A DNA stretch of 64,000 nucleotides from Arenibacter aquaticus. Its GTDB lineage: Bacteria; Bacteroidota; Bacteroidia; Flavobacteriales; Flavobacteriaceae. The DNA is taken from positions 70,060 to 134,059 of the forward strand of contig NZ_RQPJ01000014.1 of NCBI RefSeq assembly GCF_003957295.1, read 5' to 3'. Numbering within the stretch: the first letter of the stretch is position 1; every line of letters starts with the position of its first letter. Both the position numbers and the translations under genes were made by a program. The notes beneath the pieces were generated by a model, which did no database searches, was not told the DNA's origin, and was given only the letters and a program-made list of their open reading frames with translations. Positions 44,222 through 53,252 of this stretch are shown in pieces.

Positions 44222-46183
44222 TCACTCTCCCAAAGACCAAGAAAGGTCTATGTTAGAATTAGCGGGGGAAACTCTTATATATCCTTGCATCTCTTGGTGC
44301 AGTGCAGAACAGAAATCGGTACAATAGAACGGCCATACCCCAACTTTCTTAGGTTCCCAAATTATTGTCTTGGTCTGACCTGGCATAACCAACAATTCGG
44401 AGGTATTGGCACCTATCACCGCAAAACCGTGAGGTACATCAAAATCCTGTTCTTGATTGGTGACATGGAAATATACTTTGTCGCCTACCTTGACCCCTTC
44501 TATGTTATCTGGGGTAAAATGGCTTCGGATCGTTGACATATATATATGTACATCTTTACCGTCACGTACCACTTTGGAATCAGCTGCACCTAAAGTAGCG
44601 TAGGGATGTTTGTTATCTGAGAGTTTATAAAACTTTGTCGATTTAGGAGCCAACAGTTCAGCTGGGATTCCTGCTGCATAATGCGGCTCCCCATGAGTGG
44701 GGAAATCATAAAGAAGTTCCATTTTTTCACCAGAGATATCATAAATCTGAGCCGAGTGCTCCATCTCTGGACCTACAGGTAAATATCTATCTTTTGTAAT
44801 CTTATTAAGTGCTACGACGTACTTTCCAAAAGGCTTTCTTGAATTTCCACCTGGAATCATCAAATGACCTACAGAGTAATATGTAGGCTTTCTATCTATA
44901 ACTTCCCAAGTCCCAAGTTTCCATTTTACAACTTCCGAAGATATAAAGAAGGTGGTATATGCATTCCCTTCAGCATCAAACTCGGTATGTAATGGTCCTA
45001 AACCTCCACTTTTTACGGTTCCGGCAAGTACATCCTCAAATTTCAGAATAGGGATACCATAGGCTTCTCCGTCAAACTTTTTACCCTCAATAGCAGCAAT
45101 CATATTATCAAAAGAATGTATCGTTAAGTCCGCAGATAATTTACCATTACCAATGATGTATTGTCCCGTAGGATCCACATCACAGCCGTGGGGAGATTTT
45201 GGAGTAGGCAGAAAGAATACCGCGCCAGGTATATCTATTGGGTTTACCGTAAGTACTTCTTTTTTCATGGTACTCGTTGCAGTATGTGTAGACTCATCAT
45301 ATACATTATGCGCATAATTAGCTGCCATTTTTGTTCCACCACCATTATTCACATACTCTTCAACTTTTTTCCAGTTTATGGCTGCAATGAAATCTTTATC
45401 GTTCTGAGAAGAATTCACCTCTTGTAATGTACTGGCTTCCTCAGTATTATATGTAGTAAAGAAGAACCAACCATGAGATTTTCCCCGTCCGGGATGCGAA
45501 AGATCGTAGTTAAACCCTGGCATTATAATTTGGAATTTAATATCCATATGGCCGTGTTCCGGATCAACACTTATAAAAGACAGAGCCCCTTGAAAGTTTC
45601 CTTTATACTCTTTTATGGGCATATCACGCTGTGGAATAGGTACCGAAAAACGCGTTCCAGCCACCACATATTCAGAATTCTCTGTAACAAAAGATGAACT
45701 GTGATTACCAGCACTATTGGGTACCTCAATAATCTCTTCTGTTTCAAAGGTCGTTAAGCTTATCCGTGCAATCCTTGGTGTATTATTACCATTAATAAAG
45801 ATCCAGCGTCCATCCAGTTCTCCGTTGGTTTGCGAAATATCTGGGTGGTGTGAATCATCCCAAGGCACAAATCCGTGAGAGGTATTTAACATAGGTTTTG
45901 TCTCCTCCGAATAGCCGTAGCCAGAAGTGGGAAATTGTGAGAATACAGGGATTTCCTTGAACATTCGTCCAGAAGGTAGGCCGTAAACGGTTAGGTTGCC
46001 GCTGTATCCCCCGGACATAAAAGCATAAAACTCGTCATGTTCCCCAGGGGCTACATATACTTTTTCGGCATTACTGGAATTCAATGCTCCAGAGGAACCT
46101 TTGCCTTGGTTGCCATTACCGCAACCAGTGAATAAGGCGGCAAAGCCGAAGAGTCCCATTACTAAATAGATATGTTTTTTCAT
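44222..46183 (-). CDS. nosZ: Nitrous oxide reductase NosZ, clade II (Sec-exported lipoprotein)
   Basis: A 653-residue enzyme that reduces N2O to N2 in the periplasm. The signal peptide (MKKHIYLVMGLFGFAALFTGC) is of the Sec lipoprotein kind, not twin-arginine, the mark of clade II. The propeller carries the CuZ His-bearing motifs DDSHHPDIS, DPEHGHMD, LSHPGRGKSHGW, PHGCDVDP and LHTEFD. The C-terminal cupredoxin domain has the CuA motif CTDFCSALHQEM (C-x3-C-x3-H-x2-M) and an upstream VPHGFAV His. All ligand motifs look intact, so the protein should be active once matured. Confidence 0.97.
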   Translation of the reverse strand: MKKHIYLVMGLFGFAALFTGCGNGNQGKGSSGALNSSNAEKVYVAPGEHDEFYAFMSGGYSGNLTVYGLPSGRMFKEIPVFSQFPTSGYGYSEETKPMLNTSHGFVPWDDSHHPDISQTNGELDGRWIFINGNNTPRIARISLTTFETEEIIEVPNSAGNHSSSFVTENSEYVVAGTRFSVPIPQRDMPIKEYKGNFQGALSFISVDPEHGHMDIKFQIIMPGFNYDLSHPGRGKSHGWFFFTTYNTEEASTLQEVNSSQNDKDFIAAINWKKVEEYVNNGGGTKMAANYAHNVYDESTHTATSTMKKEVLTVNPIDIPGAVFFLPTPKSPHGCDVDPTGQYIIGNGKLSADLTIHSFDNMIAAIEGKKFDGEAYGIPILKFEDVLAGTVKSGGLGPLHTEFDAEGNAYTTFFISSEVVKWKLGTWEVIDRKPTYYSVGHLMIPGGNSRKPFGKYVVALNKITKDRYLPVGPEMEHSAQIYDISGEKMELLYDFPTHGEPHYAAGIPAELLAPKSTKFYKLSDNKHPYATLGAADSKVVRDGKDVHIYMSTIRSHFTPDNIEGVKVGDKVYFHVTNQEQDFDVPHGFAVIGANTSELLVMPGQTKTIIWEPKKVGVWPFYCTDFCSALHQEMQGYIRVSPANSNIDLSWSLGE

Positions 46184-46217
46184 TGTATTGAATTTAATTG
46201 TTTATTGAGTTCTATAA

Positions 46218-46799
46218 TTATTCTGTTGGGGGCAACATTACTTTATCTACCACATGTACAATTCCGTTGCCCGCAGGTACACTGGCCAAAATTTTAGCGC
46301 CTCCAACCAAGACCTCGTCCCCCACAACCTCAACGGTAACGCTCTGATCATTGGCCTGTCCCAGTTTCTTAAACTTCATTAAAAATTCCTTGCTGTAATT
46401 ACCAGCGGTAACATGATATTTTAAAATATTGGCCAAGGCATCTTTGTTCTCCGGTTTTAAAAGATCTTCCACAGTGCCTTCAGGCAGTGCGGCAAAGGCC
46501 TCATTTGTAGGAGCAAATACCATTAAGGGACCCGCATTCACCAAGACGTTTTCCAACTCTGCAGCTTGCACTGCCGCCACTAAGGTGGTATGGTCAGGGG
46601 AGCCTATGGCTATTTGCAATACATTGGGAGTAGAACCATCTTCTTTAATAAAAGCTTGGCCCTGCTTTTGAACTTCCTCCGTTCCTGCTTTTTGCTGAGT
46701 AGGAGTCGTTTCCGTCTTCGCTTCGTTTTTACAACTGAACAAAACGCCCAGCATCAGAAACGATAATACCATTAATTTTAAATTGATTGTCGGGAACAT
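46218..46799 (-). CDS. Fasciclin (FAS1) domain lipoprotein in the nos operon
   Basis: A 193-residue lipoprotein (signal ending LGVLFSC) with one FAS1 domain: TTLVAAVQAAELENVL, the PLMVFAPTNEAFAALPEGTVEDLL H1-type motif, LKYHVTAGNYS and the final GNGIVHVVDKVMLPP. It sits between the cytochrome c gene and nosZ. FAS1 domains mediate adhesion or ligand binding; a similar gene order occurs in other flavobacterial nos clusters, but its part in N2O reduction is unknown. Confidence 0.9.
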   Translation of the reverse strand: MFPTINLKLMVLSFLMLGVLFSCKNEAKTETTPTQQKAGTEEVQKQGQAFIKEDGSTPNVLQIAIGSPDHTTLVAAVQAAELENVLVNAGPLMVFAPTNEAFAALPEGTVEDLLKPENKDALANILKYHVTAGNYSKEFLMKFKKLGQANDQSVTVEVVGDEVLVGGAKILASVPAGNGIVHVVDKVMLPPTE

Positions 46800-46817
46800 A
46801 ATGCTATGTCTTTATTA

Positions 46818-47327
46818 TTATAAGGTTCTAAAGTATTCCAATACTGCCCTGGCCTGTTCTTCGGTTAGATTTTGATTGGCCATTGGAGCGCCATTGAATT
46901 CGGCCAATAAAGCCTTGGCCAATGGATCTTCCTTTACCATCACCTCAGGATTCAAGATCATGTTCATGACCCATTCTGGGCTACGTCTTTCCAATACACC
47001 TTTTGGCGCAGGTCCTATGAATTTTTTATCTACCCTATGACAGGCCAAACACATTTGGCTGTAGATCTCTTCTCCCTGTTTGGCCATTTCTTGGTCTATC
47101 TCAGCAGCCAAGTTTACCGAAGTAATAGGACCAACTCCTTTATTATCCAAATCTACCGTCTCAGAGGGTTTTGTATCTGTTGCGGCAGGCGCTGGTGCAG
47201 GTTGTTCCGTGGTGGTTTTAGCCCTATCTACACTAAATCCTTCTTTCTTTTTTTCTTCTTTACCGCCACAGCTCATCATTAAAACAGAAAAAAGAACTGC
47301 GCTACTTTTAATAATTTTTCTCATCAT
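46818..47327 (-). CDS. Monohaem cytochrome c lipoprotein, likely electron donor to NosZ
   Basis: A 169-residue protein with a lipoprotein signal (LMMSCGG), a low-complexity Pro/Ala/Thr linker (residues 30-65) and a single class I cytochrome c domain with CLACH (residues about 98-102) and axial-Met candidates in NPEVMVKEDP and APMANQNLT. It is the first gene of the nos operon, and its promoter region carries the Crp/Fnr-type box. It probably takes electrons from the quinol pool to NosZ. No bc1, Rieske or nosGH genes are present in the window, so the upstream donor is unseen. Confidence 0.9.
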   Translation of the reverse strand: MMRKIIKSSAVLFSVLMMSCGGKEEKKKEGFSVDRAKTTTEQPAPAPAATDTKPSETVDLDNKGVGPITSVNLAAEIDQEMAKQGEEIYSQMCLACHRVDKKFIGPAPKGVLERRSPEWVMNMILNPEVMVKEDPLAKALLAEFNGAPMANQNLTEEQARAVLEYFRTL

Positions 47328-47446
47328 TTTATTTTATTAGTTGTTCATTATTAGATCACTTGTAACCCTATGAAATATCCTGGTCTAACGTTTACAAACC
47401 ACAGCTTTCAAATCATGACCTATGTTACTTTAACAATTTATTAGGA

Positions 47447-47454
47447 CAAAAGTA
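47447..47454 (-). promoter_or_regulatory. Predicted -7 element of the nos operon promoter
   Basis: Read on the minus strand TACTTTTG is an exact TAnnTTTG box, about 120 bp before the cytochrome ATG. No good -33 TTTG lies at the usual spacing, which is typical of an activator-dependent promoter. Confidence 0.5.
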
Positions 47455-47476
47455 GAACCTGACCAAACGATAAAAC

Positions 47477-47490
47477 ATGACAAAAATCAT
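47477..47490 (-). promoter_or_regulatory. Candidate Crp/Fnr-type box of the nos operon
   Basis: Minus-strand ATGATTTTTGTCAT has the core TGAT-N4-GTCA of the Fnr/Dnr class. Its centre is about 42 bp upstream of the start site expected from the TAnnTTTG box, the classic class II activator position. The same core is present at the cydAB promoter. Confidence 0.6.
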
Positions 47491-47494
47491 ATTT

Positions 47495-47510
47495 AGGATA
47501 AAAATGTCCT
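47495..47510 (-). promoter_or_regulatory. Dyad upstream of nos related to the rrf2 operator
   Basis: AGGATAAAAATGTCCT is an imperfect palindrome (GGAYA-N4-TRTCC arms). Its core GATAAAAATGTC matches GATAAA-N3-GTC found at the rrf2 and dioxygenase promoters. It lies 4 bp from the Crp/Fnr-type box, on the far side from the promoter. Confidence 0.5.
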
Positions 47511-47847
47511 TTTTACAAGATGAAACGGACCTAAACACACCTAACACATTGTTTACGAACATTTTACACTTTTCAACACTACAGTAAACAACTAATAATC
47601 TACACCACTCCTACCACCCCAACCCCGCAGTAATAGTCCCTATGGTAGAAACCGCCCAGGCCCATGGGTCTTTTAATTCTTTTGCATATCTTAGTGAAAG
47701 TACAGTATTGCTCATATGGGATTGCAGCATTTAACAGTTCATGGGGCAGCTTTTATGGTATATGGATGTTAACTGAGAATAGTACCCAAAAGCAACTTAT
47801 GGTATTGTAATCCCGGTGTTGGAAAAATCCTAGTGCATTAAAAACTA
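47511..47847. other. Long divergent intergenic region, nos / acyl-CoA carboxylase
   Basis: Part of a 577-bp gap. Beyond the nos regulatory cluster I see no gene. The stretch 47600-47800 has higher G+C and looks like degenerate coding or leader sequence, without a convincing frame. Confidence 0.4.
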
Positions 47848-47888
47848 ACCCAGGTAGCTGCAAGAATCATTACGGCGCATACCTGGGT
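47848..47888 (+). promoter_or_regulatory. Inverted repeat just upstream of the biotin carrier gene
   Basis: ACCCAGGTA (47848-47856) and TACCTGGGT (47880-47888) are perfect 9-bp arms with a 23-nt spacer, ending 16 bp before the ATG. It could be an operator or a leader hairpin controlling translation. Confidence 0.5.
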
Positions 47889-47904
47889 AAAAAAGAAGTA
47901 TTAT

Positions 47905-48384
47905 ATGACCAACTATACCATTACAATCAATGAGGACAAATACACTGTTGGCCAAGAGGAACTAGATTCTATAGATGCAATACCTACGGGGCCAAGAAAC
48001 TATCACGTCCTAAAAGATAATCGCGCTTTTAACGTTGCGGTCACCAAAACCGATTTCCCCAACAAAACCATGACCTTGGAAGTCAATGGCAATAGCTATG
48101 ACTTAAGAATTGGGGATGAATATGATGAGTTGGTGGAGAAAATGGGCCTGTTGCAGAGCATGACCCATAAAATAAACAGTATTAAGGCTCCCATGCCAGG
48201 GCTTATTCTCAATATTATGGCTACTGTGGGACAAGAAGTCGTTGCCGGCACACCCCTAGTGGTTTTATCGGCCATGAAGATGGAGAACATCATTACCTCT
48301 CCCGGGGAGGGAATCGTTAAACAGATTGATGTGGCTATAAACGATGCTGTTGAGAAAGGGCAGCTAATCATAGAAATGGAATAA
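47905..48384 (+). CDS. Biotin carboxyl carrier subunit of an acyl-CoA carboxylase
   Basis: A 159-residue protein whose C-terminal half is a biotinyl domain: IKAPMPGLILNI, the biotinylation site SAMKMENII (Lys of MKM) and VEKGQLIIEME. The N-terminal half is a beta-rich region seen in separate carrier subunits of propionyl- or methylcrotonyl-type carboxylases. It carries CO2 from the biotin carboxylase to the carboxyltransferase encoded next. The substrate acyl-CoA is not fixed by this subunit. Confidence 0.92.
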   Translation: MTNYTITINEDKYTVGQEELDSIDAIPTGPRNYHVLKDNRAFNVAVTKTDFPNKTMTLEVNGNSYDLRIGDEYDELVEKMGLLQSMTHKINSIKAPMPGLILNIMATVGQEVVAGTPLVVLSAMKMENIITSPGEGIVKQIDVAINDAVEKGQLIIEME

Positions 48385-48401
48385 CCTAATTTTATGGTAA
48401 A

Positions 48402-49880
48402 ATGAAAAAAATATTGATCGCCAACAGGGGAGAGATCGCTTTGCGCATAATGCGGACGGCACAAAAAATGGGCATAAAAACGGTAGCCGTCTATTCCGAT
48501 GCCGATCGGGATGCGCCACATGTACTTTTTGCCGATGAGGCGGTGCACATAGGAAAATCGCCTTCTTCCGAATCCTATTTAAACATGCAGAAAATATTGG
48601 AGGTTGCGCAGCAAACCCAGTCCAACGGCATTCATCCCGGCTATGGGTTTCTCAGTGAAAATGCCGACTTTGCCAAATTGGTATCGGACCATGGGATTGT
48701 TTTTATAGGGCCCAAGCCCCATGCCATAGAGATTATGGGCGATAAATTAACCGCAAAAGAGGCGGTAAAGGGTTACCGGATTCCCATGGTACCCGGACTG
48801 GAGGAAGCTATTACCGATATATCCCTGGCCAAAGAAATTGCCCAGCAAATAGGTTTCCCCATTCTTATAAAAGCTTCTGCAGGTGGAGGTGGCAAAGGAA
48901 TGCGGGTAGTGAACACCATAGAAGAATTACCCCATCAAATGGAGAGGGCCATTAGCGAAGCAACTGCTGCCTTTGGTAACGGTGCTGTCTTTATAGAGAA
49001 ATACATAGAATCGCCCCGACATATTGAAATTCAAGTACTGGCCGATTCGCACGGGAATATAGTACACCTTTTTGAACGGGAGTGCAGCGTACAAAGAAGA
49101 CATCAAAAGGTGGTAGAAGAAGCCCCTTCCACGGTACTCACCCCTGAGATAAGGAAGGCAATGGGAGATGCGGCCATTAAGGTTGCCAAGGCATGCGACT
49201 ATGTAGGTGCGGGAACGGTAGAGTTTTTGCTGGACAAGGACAAAAATTTCTATTTTTTGGAAATGAATACCCGGCTGCAGGTAGAGCATCCGGTTACAGA
49301 ATTAATTACCCAGATAGATTTGGTAGAACAGCAGATTAAAATTGCCAGGGGGGAGCCATTGCCCTTTTCACAAGAAGATATAAATATAACAGGCCATGCC
49401 TTGGAAGTTAGGGTATATGCAGAGGACCCCTTGGACAATTTTTTACCCAGCATTGGCACCTTAACTACCTATGTACGCCCCAAGGGGGAAGGCATACGCC
49501 TAGATGACGGTTTTAAGGAGGGTATGAGCATCCCTATCTACTATGACCCCATGCTGGCCAAATTAATTACCTACGGCCAAGATAGGGAAGAGGCTATTCA
49601 GCGTATGGTACAGGCCATTGACCACTATAAGATAAAAGGCATAGCTACTACCCTGCCCTTTGGAAAATTTGTCTGTGAACACCCAGCCTTTACCTCTGGT
49701 GATTTTGACACCCATTTTGTTAAAGAACACTATTCCCCGGAACGATTGCGGGAATACTACAAAGAAGAACAGGAAATTGCTGCGGCAGTGGGACTAAAAC
49801 TTTTTATGGAATACAGGGACAAACTTAAAGTTCCGGATCGGGAAAACTCCAACTGGCAGATAAAAAGAACTATAGGGTAA
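48402..49880 (+). CDS. Acyl-CoA carboxylase biotin carboxylase subunit
   Basis: A 492-residue ATP-grasp enzyme that carboxylates biotin with bicarbonate and ATP. It has the N-terminal ILIANRGEIALRIMRTA, the glycine loop ASAGGGGKGMR, ERECSVQRRHQKVVEEAPS, EMNTRLQVEHPVTE and the HALEVRVYAEDP biotin carboxylase C-domain. It starts 17 bp after the carrier gene. It is longer than bacterial AccC (about 450) and lacks a fused carrier, as in separate-subunit propionyl-CoA-type systems. Confidence 0.95.
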   Translation: MKKILIANRGEIALRIMRTAQKMGIKTVAVYSDADRDAPHVLFADEAVHIGKSPSSESYLNMQKILEVAQQTQSNGIHPGYGFLSENADFAKLVSDHGIVFIGPKPHAIEIMGDKLTAKEAVKGYRIPMVPGLEEAITDISLAKEIAQQIGFPILIKASAGGGGKGMRVVNTIEELPHQMERAISEATAAFGNGAVFIEKYIESPRHIEIQVLADSHGNIVHLFERECSVQRRHQKVVEEAPSTVLTPEIRKAMGDAAIKVAKACDYVGAGTVEFLLDKDKNFYFLEMNTRLQVEHPVTELITQIDLVEQQIKIARGEPLPFSQEDINITGHALEVRVYAEDPLDNFLPSIGTLTTYVRPKGEGIRLDDGFKEGMSIPIYYDPMLAKLITYGQDREEAIQRMVQAIDHYKIKGIATTLPFGKFVCEHPAFTSGDFDTHFVKEHYSPERLREYYKEEQEIAAAVGLKLFMEYRDKLKVPDRENSNWQIKRTIG

Positions 49881-49928
49881 GCCATAAATGGTCCTACCAT
49901 ATTATTAGGGAGCATAAAGCATTGTTTA

Positions 49929-51470
49929 ATGAAGGAAAAAGCAAAAATACTAACAGACAAGATTAGCAAGGCCCAATTGGGTGGGGGTACAAAACGCATA
50001 GAGGCCCAACATGCCAAGGGCAAACTCACTGCCCGTGAGCGCATTCATTTTTTATTGGATGAGGGTTCCTTTGAAGAGCTAGGGGCATTGGTAACCCATA
50101 GGACCAAGGATTTTGGCATGGAAAAGCAGCTTGTTTATGGCGATGGAGTGGTTACCGGTTACGGTACTGTAAACGGGAGACAGGTATGTGTTTATGCCCA
50201 GGATTTCACGGTATTCGGTGGTTCCCTATCCGAAACCCATGCCGAAAAAATATGCAAGGTAATGGATATGGCCATGAAAATAGGCGTTCCTATCATTGGC
50301 TTAAACGATAGCGGCGGAGCGCGGATTCAGGAGGGAGTACGTTCCTTGGGCGGCTATGCCGATATCTTTCATAGGAATGTAAAAGCCTCTGGGGTAATCC
50401 CGCAGATATCGGCCATTATGGGACCCTGTGCGGGAGGCGCCGTTTACTCTCCCGCGATGACCGACTTCACCCTAATGGTAGAAAATTCGAGTTATATGTT
50501 CGTTACTGGACCCAATGTGGTAAAAACGGTAACCAATGAAGAGGTGAGCTCGGAGGAGTTGGGCGGGGCCATGACACATGCCACCAAATCTGGGGTAACA
50601 CATTTTACAGCGGTAAACGATCTGGATTGTATAGCACAAATAAAGGAACTCCTAAGTTTTTTACCCCAGAATTGTGAGGATCTGCCCAAGCCATTGCCCT
50701 ATACCCTGGATACCGAGATCAGGGAAAACCTGGAAACCATTATACCCGAGAATGCCAGTCAGCCATACGACATGCGGCATATCATCAACGAGGTCATAGA
50801 CAACTCCAAGTTCTTTGAAGTACATAAGCATTATGCCGAAAATATTGTGGTGGGCTTTGCCCGTTTGGCAGGAAGGAGTGTTGGTATTGTAGCCAATCAG
50901 CCCATGAATCTGGCAGGGGTTCTGGATGTAAACAGTTCTAAAAAAGCTGCCAGGTTTACCAGATGTTGTGACTGTTTTAATATTCCCCTATTGGTATTGG
51001 TGGATGTTCCCGGATTCCTGCCAGGTACGGATCAGGAATGGAACGGAATTATAACCAATGGCGCCAAACTCCTATATGCCCTAAGTGAAGCTACGGTTCC
51101 CAAAGTCACCCTTATTACGCGTAAGGCCTATGGCGGAGCCTATGATGTTATGAACTCCAAACATATTGGTGCCGACCTCAACTATGCCTGGCCAGGAGCC
51201 GAAATTGCCGTAATGGGCGCCAAGGGTGCCAGTGAAATTATTTTTAGAAAAGAAATCGCCGCTGCAGATGACCCCGAGGCCAAACTAGCAGAAAAAGAAA
51301 AGGAATACGCCAATATGTTTGCCAACCCCTATAGTGCCGCGGAAAGAGGGTTTATAGATGAGGTAATCCTTCCCAAGAATACACGTAGAAAATTAATAAA
51401 GGCCTTTTCCCTATTAGAAAAAAAGGTGGTGGAACTGCCCAAAAAAAAGCACGGAAACATACCTTTGTAA
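49929..51470 (+). CDS. Acyl-CoA carboxylase carboxyltransferase (beta) subunit
   Basis: A 513-residue crotonase-fold carboxyltransferase. The N-half has [22 protein letters not shown] and [11 protein letters not shown] (oxyanion hole), [12 protein letters not shown] follows, and the C-half has [13 protein letters not shown] and [11 protein letters not shown]. This combination is typical of propionyl-CoA carboxylase PccB, and propionyl-CoA is the most likely substrate, leading to methylmalonyl-CoA; acetyl-, butyryl- or methylcrotonyl-CoA are alternatives. It follows the biotin carboxylase after 48 bp. Confidence 0.93.
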   Translation: MKEKAKILTDKISKAQLGGGTKRIEAQHAKGKLTARERIHFLLDEGSFEELGALVTHRTKDFGMEKQLVYGDGVVTGYGTVNGRQVCVYAQDFTVFGGSLSETHAEKICKVMDMAMKIGVPIIGLNDSGGARIQEGVRSLGGYADIFHRNVKASGVIPQISAIMGPCAGGAVYSPAMTDFTLMVENSSYMFVTGPNVVKTVTNEEVSSEELGGAMTHATKSGVTHFTAVNDLDCIAQIKELLSFLPQNCEDLPKPLPYTLDTEIRENLETIIPENASQPYDMRHIINEVIDNSKFFEVHKHYAENIVVGFARLAGRSVGIVANQPMNLAGVLDVNSSKKAARFTRCCDCFNIPLLVLVDVPGFLPGTDQEWNGIITNGAKLLYALSEATVPKVTLITRKAYGGAYDVMNSKHIGADLNYAWPGAEIAVMGAKGASEIIFRKEIAAADDPEAKLAEKEKEYANMFANPYSAAERGFIDEVILPKNTRRKLIKAFSLLEKKVVELPKKKHGNIPL

Positions 51471-51512
51471 AGTTACATTTTACCTTTTTACATATTTTTA
51501 AAACAATACAGC

Positions 51513-52376
51513 ATGGGCAGTCTTGAAGACCTTATACAACTATTATCCTTGGAGCGTACAGCCAATAATACCTTTGTAGGCCAAAACTACCAAGCCCCAT
51601 GGGGACGGGTTTTTGGCGGTCAGGTATTGGGCCAATCCCTACATGCCGCATACCAAACGGTGGATTCGGACAGGATTGCACATTCCATGCACGGCTACTT
51701 TATTTTAGGGGGAGACCTCAACATTCCCATTACCTATGAAGTGGATAATATTAGGGATGGACGTAGTTTTACCACAAGACGGGTAGTTGCCAAGCAAAAT
51801 GGCAAGGCTATTTTTAATATGGCTGCTTCCTTTCAGGTTAAGGAAGATGGAGTAGAGCATCAAATAACCATGCCCAATTTAATTACCCCCAAAAAATTAA
51901 TGGAGAGTATAGATCAAATGGAAGAATTAAAAAATACCGATCCGGACTCCTATGACCTTATTAAACTTACGCACCCCAAGATATTCCAATTTAAACCTGT
52001 GGAACGCCTTAGCTCCCTTTTGGCCAAAAATGGACCGCCTTTTAACCATATGTGGATGCGTGCTTCGGAAAAGGTAGAGGCCAGCCTACCGCTTCAACAG
52101 CAATTATTGGCCTACGCCTCGGACTACAACATCCTTACCACCGCCTCCCTGCCCCATAGGGAAGAACTTAGAAAGACAAAGACCTTTTATGCCAGTATAG
52201 ACCATGCTATTTGGTTCCACCGCCCCTTTAAAATAGACGAATGGCTGCTGTATACCATGGATAGCCCCAGCGCTTCCAATTCCAGAGGATTTTCCAGAGG
52301 TAGTATTTTTGACCGCAATGGTGTTTTGGTGGCCTCCGTAACCCAGGAAGGGCTTATGCGAAATGCCATAAAATAA
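51513..52376 (+). CDS. tesB: Acyl-CoA thioesterase II (TesB family)
   Basis: A 287-residue double hot-dog thioesterase that hydrolyses acyl-CoA to free acid and CoA. The N-terminal domain shows WGRVFGGQVLGQSLHAAYQTV and HSMHGYFILGGD, and the C-terminal domain shows DHAIWFHRPFKIDEWLLY and SRGFSRGSIFDRNG with the catalytic Asp/Ser-Thr/Gln region. Length is normal. Only 42 bp separate it from the carboxyltransferase gene, so it may be co-expressed and trim side products. Confidence 0.93.
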   Translation: MGSLEDLIQLLSLERTANNTFVGQNYQAPWGRVFGGQVLGQSLHAAYQTVDSDRIAHSMHGYFILGGDLNIPITYEVDNIRDGRSFTTRRVVAKQNGKAIFNMAASFQVKEDGVEHQITMPNLITPKKLMESIDQMEELKNTDPDSYDLIKLTHPKIFQFKPVERLSSLLAKNGPPFNHMWMRASEKVEASLPLQQQLLAYASDYNILTTASLPHREELRKTKTFYASIDHAIWFHRPFKIDEWLLYTMDSPSASNSRGFSRGSIFDRNGVLVASVTQEGLMRNAIK

Positions 52377-52763
52377 GGTTGAAAAGAAATTGGGGGCAGC
52401 ACCCCAGCTATTGCCTATTGGAAGGTGGGCCAACAAACGCTTTTTACCATCCAGTTTACAACAATAGGACCAGCTTGGATAAACATTTCCAACGCTGCCA
52501 TTACCCCCTTATTCCTACCATCCAATAACCATTTCCCCTACCCTATTTAAGGTAATCCCTACCCCCTAAAGGGCAGTAAAGACCGCTTACCACAGCTATT
52601 CGCCTCAATAAATCATGTGCGCTTTATCCTAAGTATAGTACCGTTTGTCTTTGGGTCAAAATACGGCCCTGCCCTTTATCCTTTTTTTCCCCCTTTTGTC
52701 CACTAAATTTAAAAAAAGGGCCCTGCTGACCGAAATTTGCCACATAACATTAAATAAAGAAGG
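52377..52763. other. Intergenic region before two tiny membrane proteins
   Basis: 387 bp. G+C is higher near the tesB end and falls rightward. The sequence just before 52764 is A-rich with a purine run suitable for translation. No hairpin or repeat of note is seen. Confidence 0.4.
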
Positions 52764-52934
52764 ATGAAAACATTATTACTCGTTAAAGAAATTTATGCAG
52801 AAGGGTTTAGAAACCTAGGAAGTATTATAGTTAGAAATTACTTCAAATTTTTCCTGTGGTTCAGTGTAGCTATGTTTGCCGTGGTATTGTACGCTTTCAT
52901 TTTTAGACTGGCAACAGGATTTGTATGGGACTAA
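52764..52934 (+). CDS. Small membrane protein, DUF6747-like
   Basis: A 56-residue frame, ATG to TAA, reading MKTLLLVKEIYAEGFRNLGS, then an aromatic-rich membrane helix (NYFKFFLWFSVAMFAVVLYAFIF) and a short tail FRLATGFVWD. This resembles the flavobacterial DUF6747 family of about 55 residues, recognised from memory. It has a purine-rich stretch (AAAGAAGG) just before the ATG. Function is unknown. Being so short, it is easy to miss in automatic annotation. Confidence 0.75.
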   Translation: MKTLLLVKEIYAEGFRNLGSIIVRNYFKFFLWFSVAMFAVVLYAFIFRLATGFVWD

Positions 52935-52953
52935 TATAGAGAAATGCATTAGT

Positions 52954-53100
52954 ATGAAAGGTATGCAGTATTTAAAAGAATTATTGGTAGGAAAAGGTGA
53001 GGAATACACAGTTCCGGTGACGCTAAAGTTATTGCTGATCTTGGTCTTCCTTTGCTTTTTCCTAGCCTTGTTCTCTATATTGCTCTATACCTTTGAATAA
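52954..53100 (+). CDS. Second tiny membrane protein
   Basis: A 48-residue frame from the ATG at 52954: MKGMQYLKELLVGKGEEYTV, then a strongly hydrophobic helix (about residues 24-44, LKLLLILVFLCFFLALFSILLY) and the tail TFE. It starts 19 bp after the previous small gene. Charged head plus one membrane helix is a typical small membrane protein. An earlier in-frame ATG at 52876 would overlap the first small gene and is not preferred. I do not recognise a family. Confidence 0.55.
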   Translation: MKGMQYLKELLVGKGEEYTVPVTLKLLLILVFLCFFLALFSILLYTFE

Positions 53101-53252
53101 AACCAATGCATATTCAAAATATTAAGATACAGTCTTTTAAGACTTGTCCCAACTTCTATTTTTTTTGATGTAATGTTTGTTCCCCCAACCGGACAAGACA
53201 GATTGGACTGTTCTTAAATCCCTGTTTGGAATATAAGACCGTAAAATAAAAT

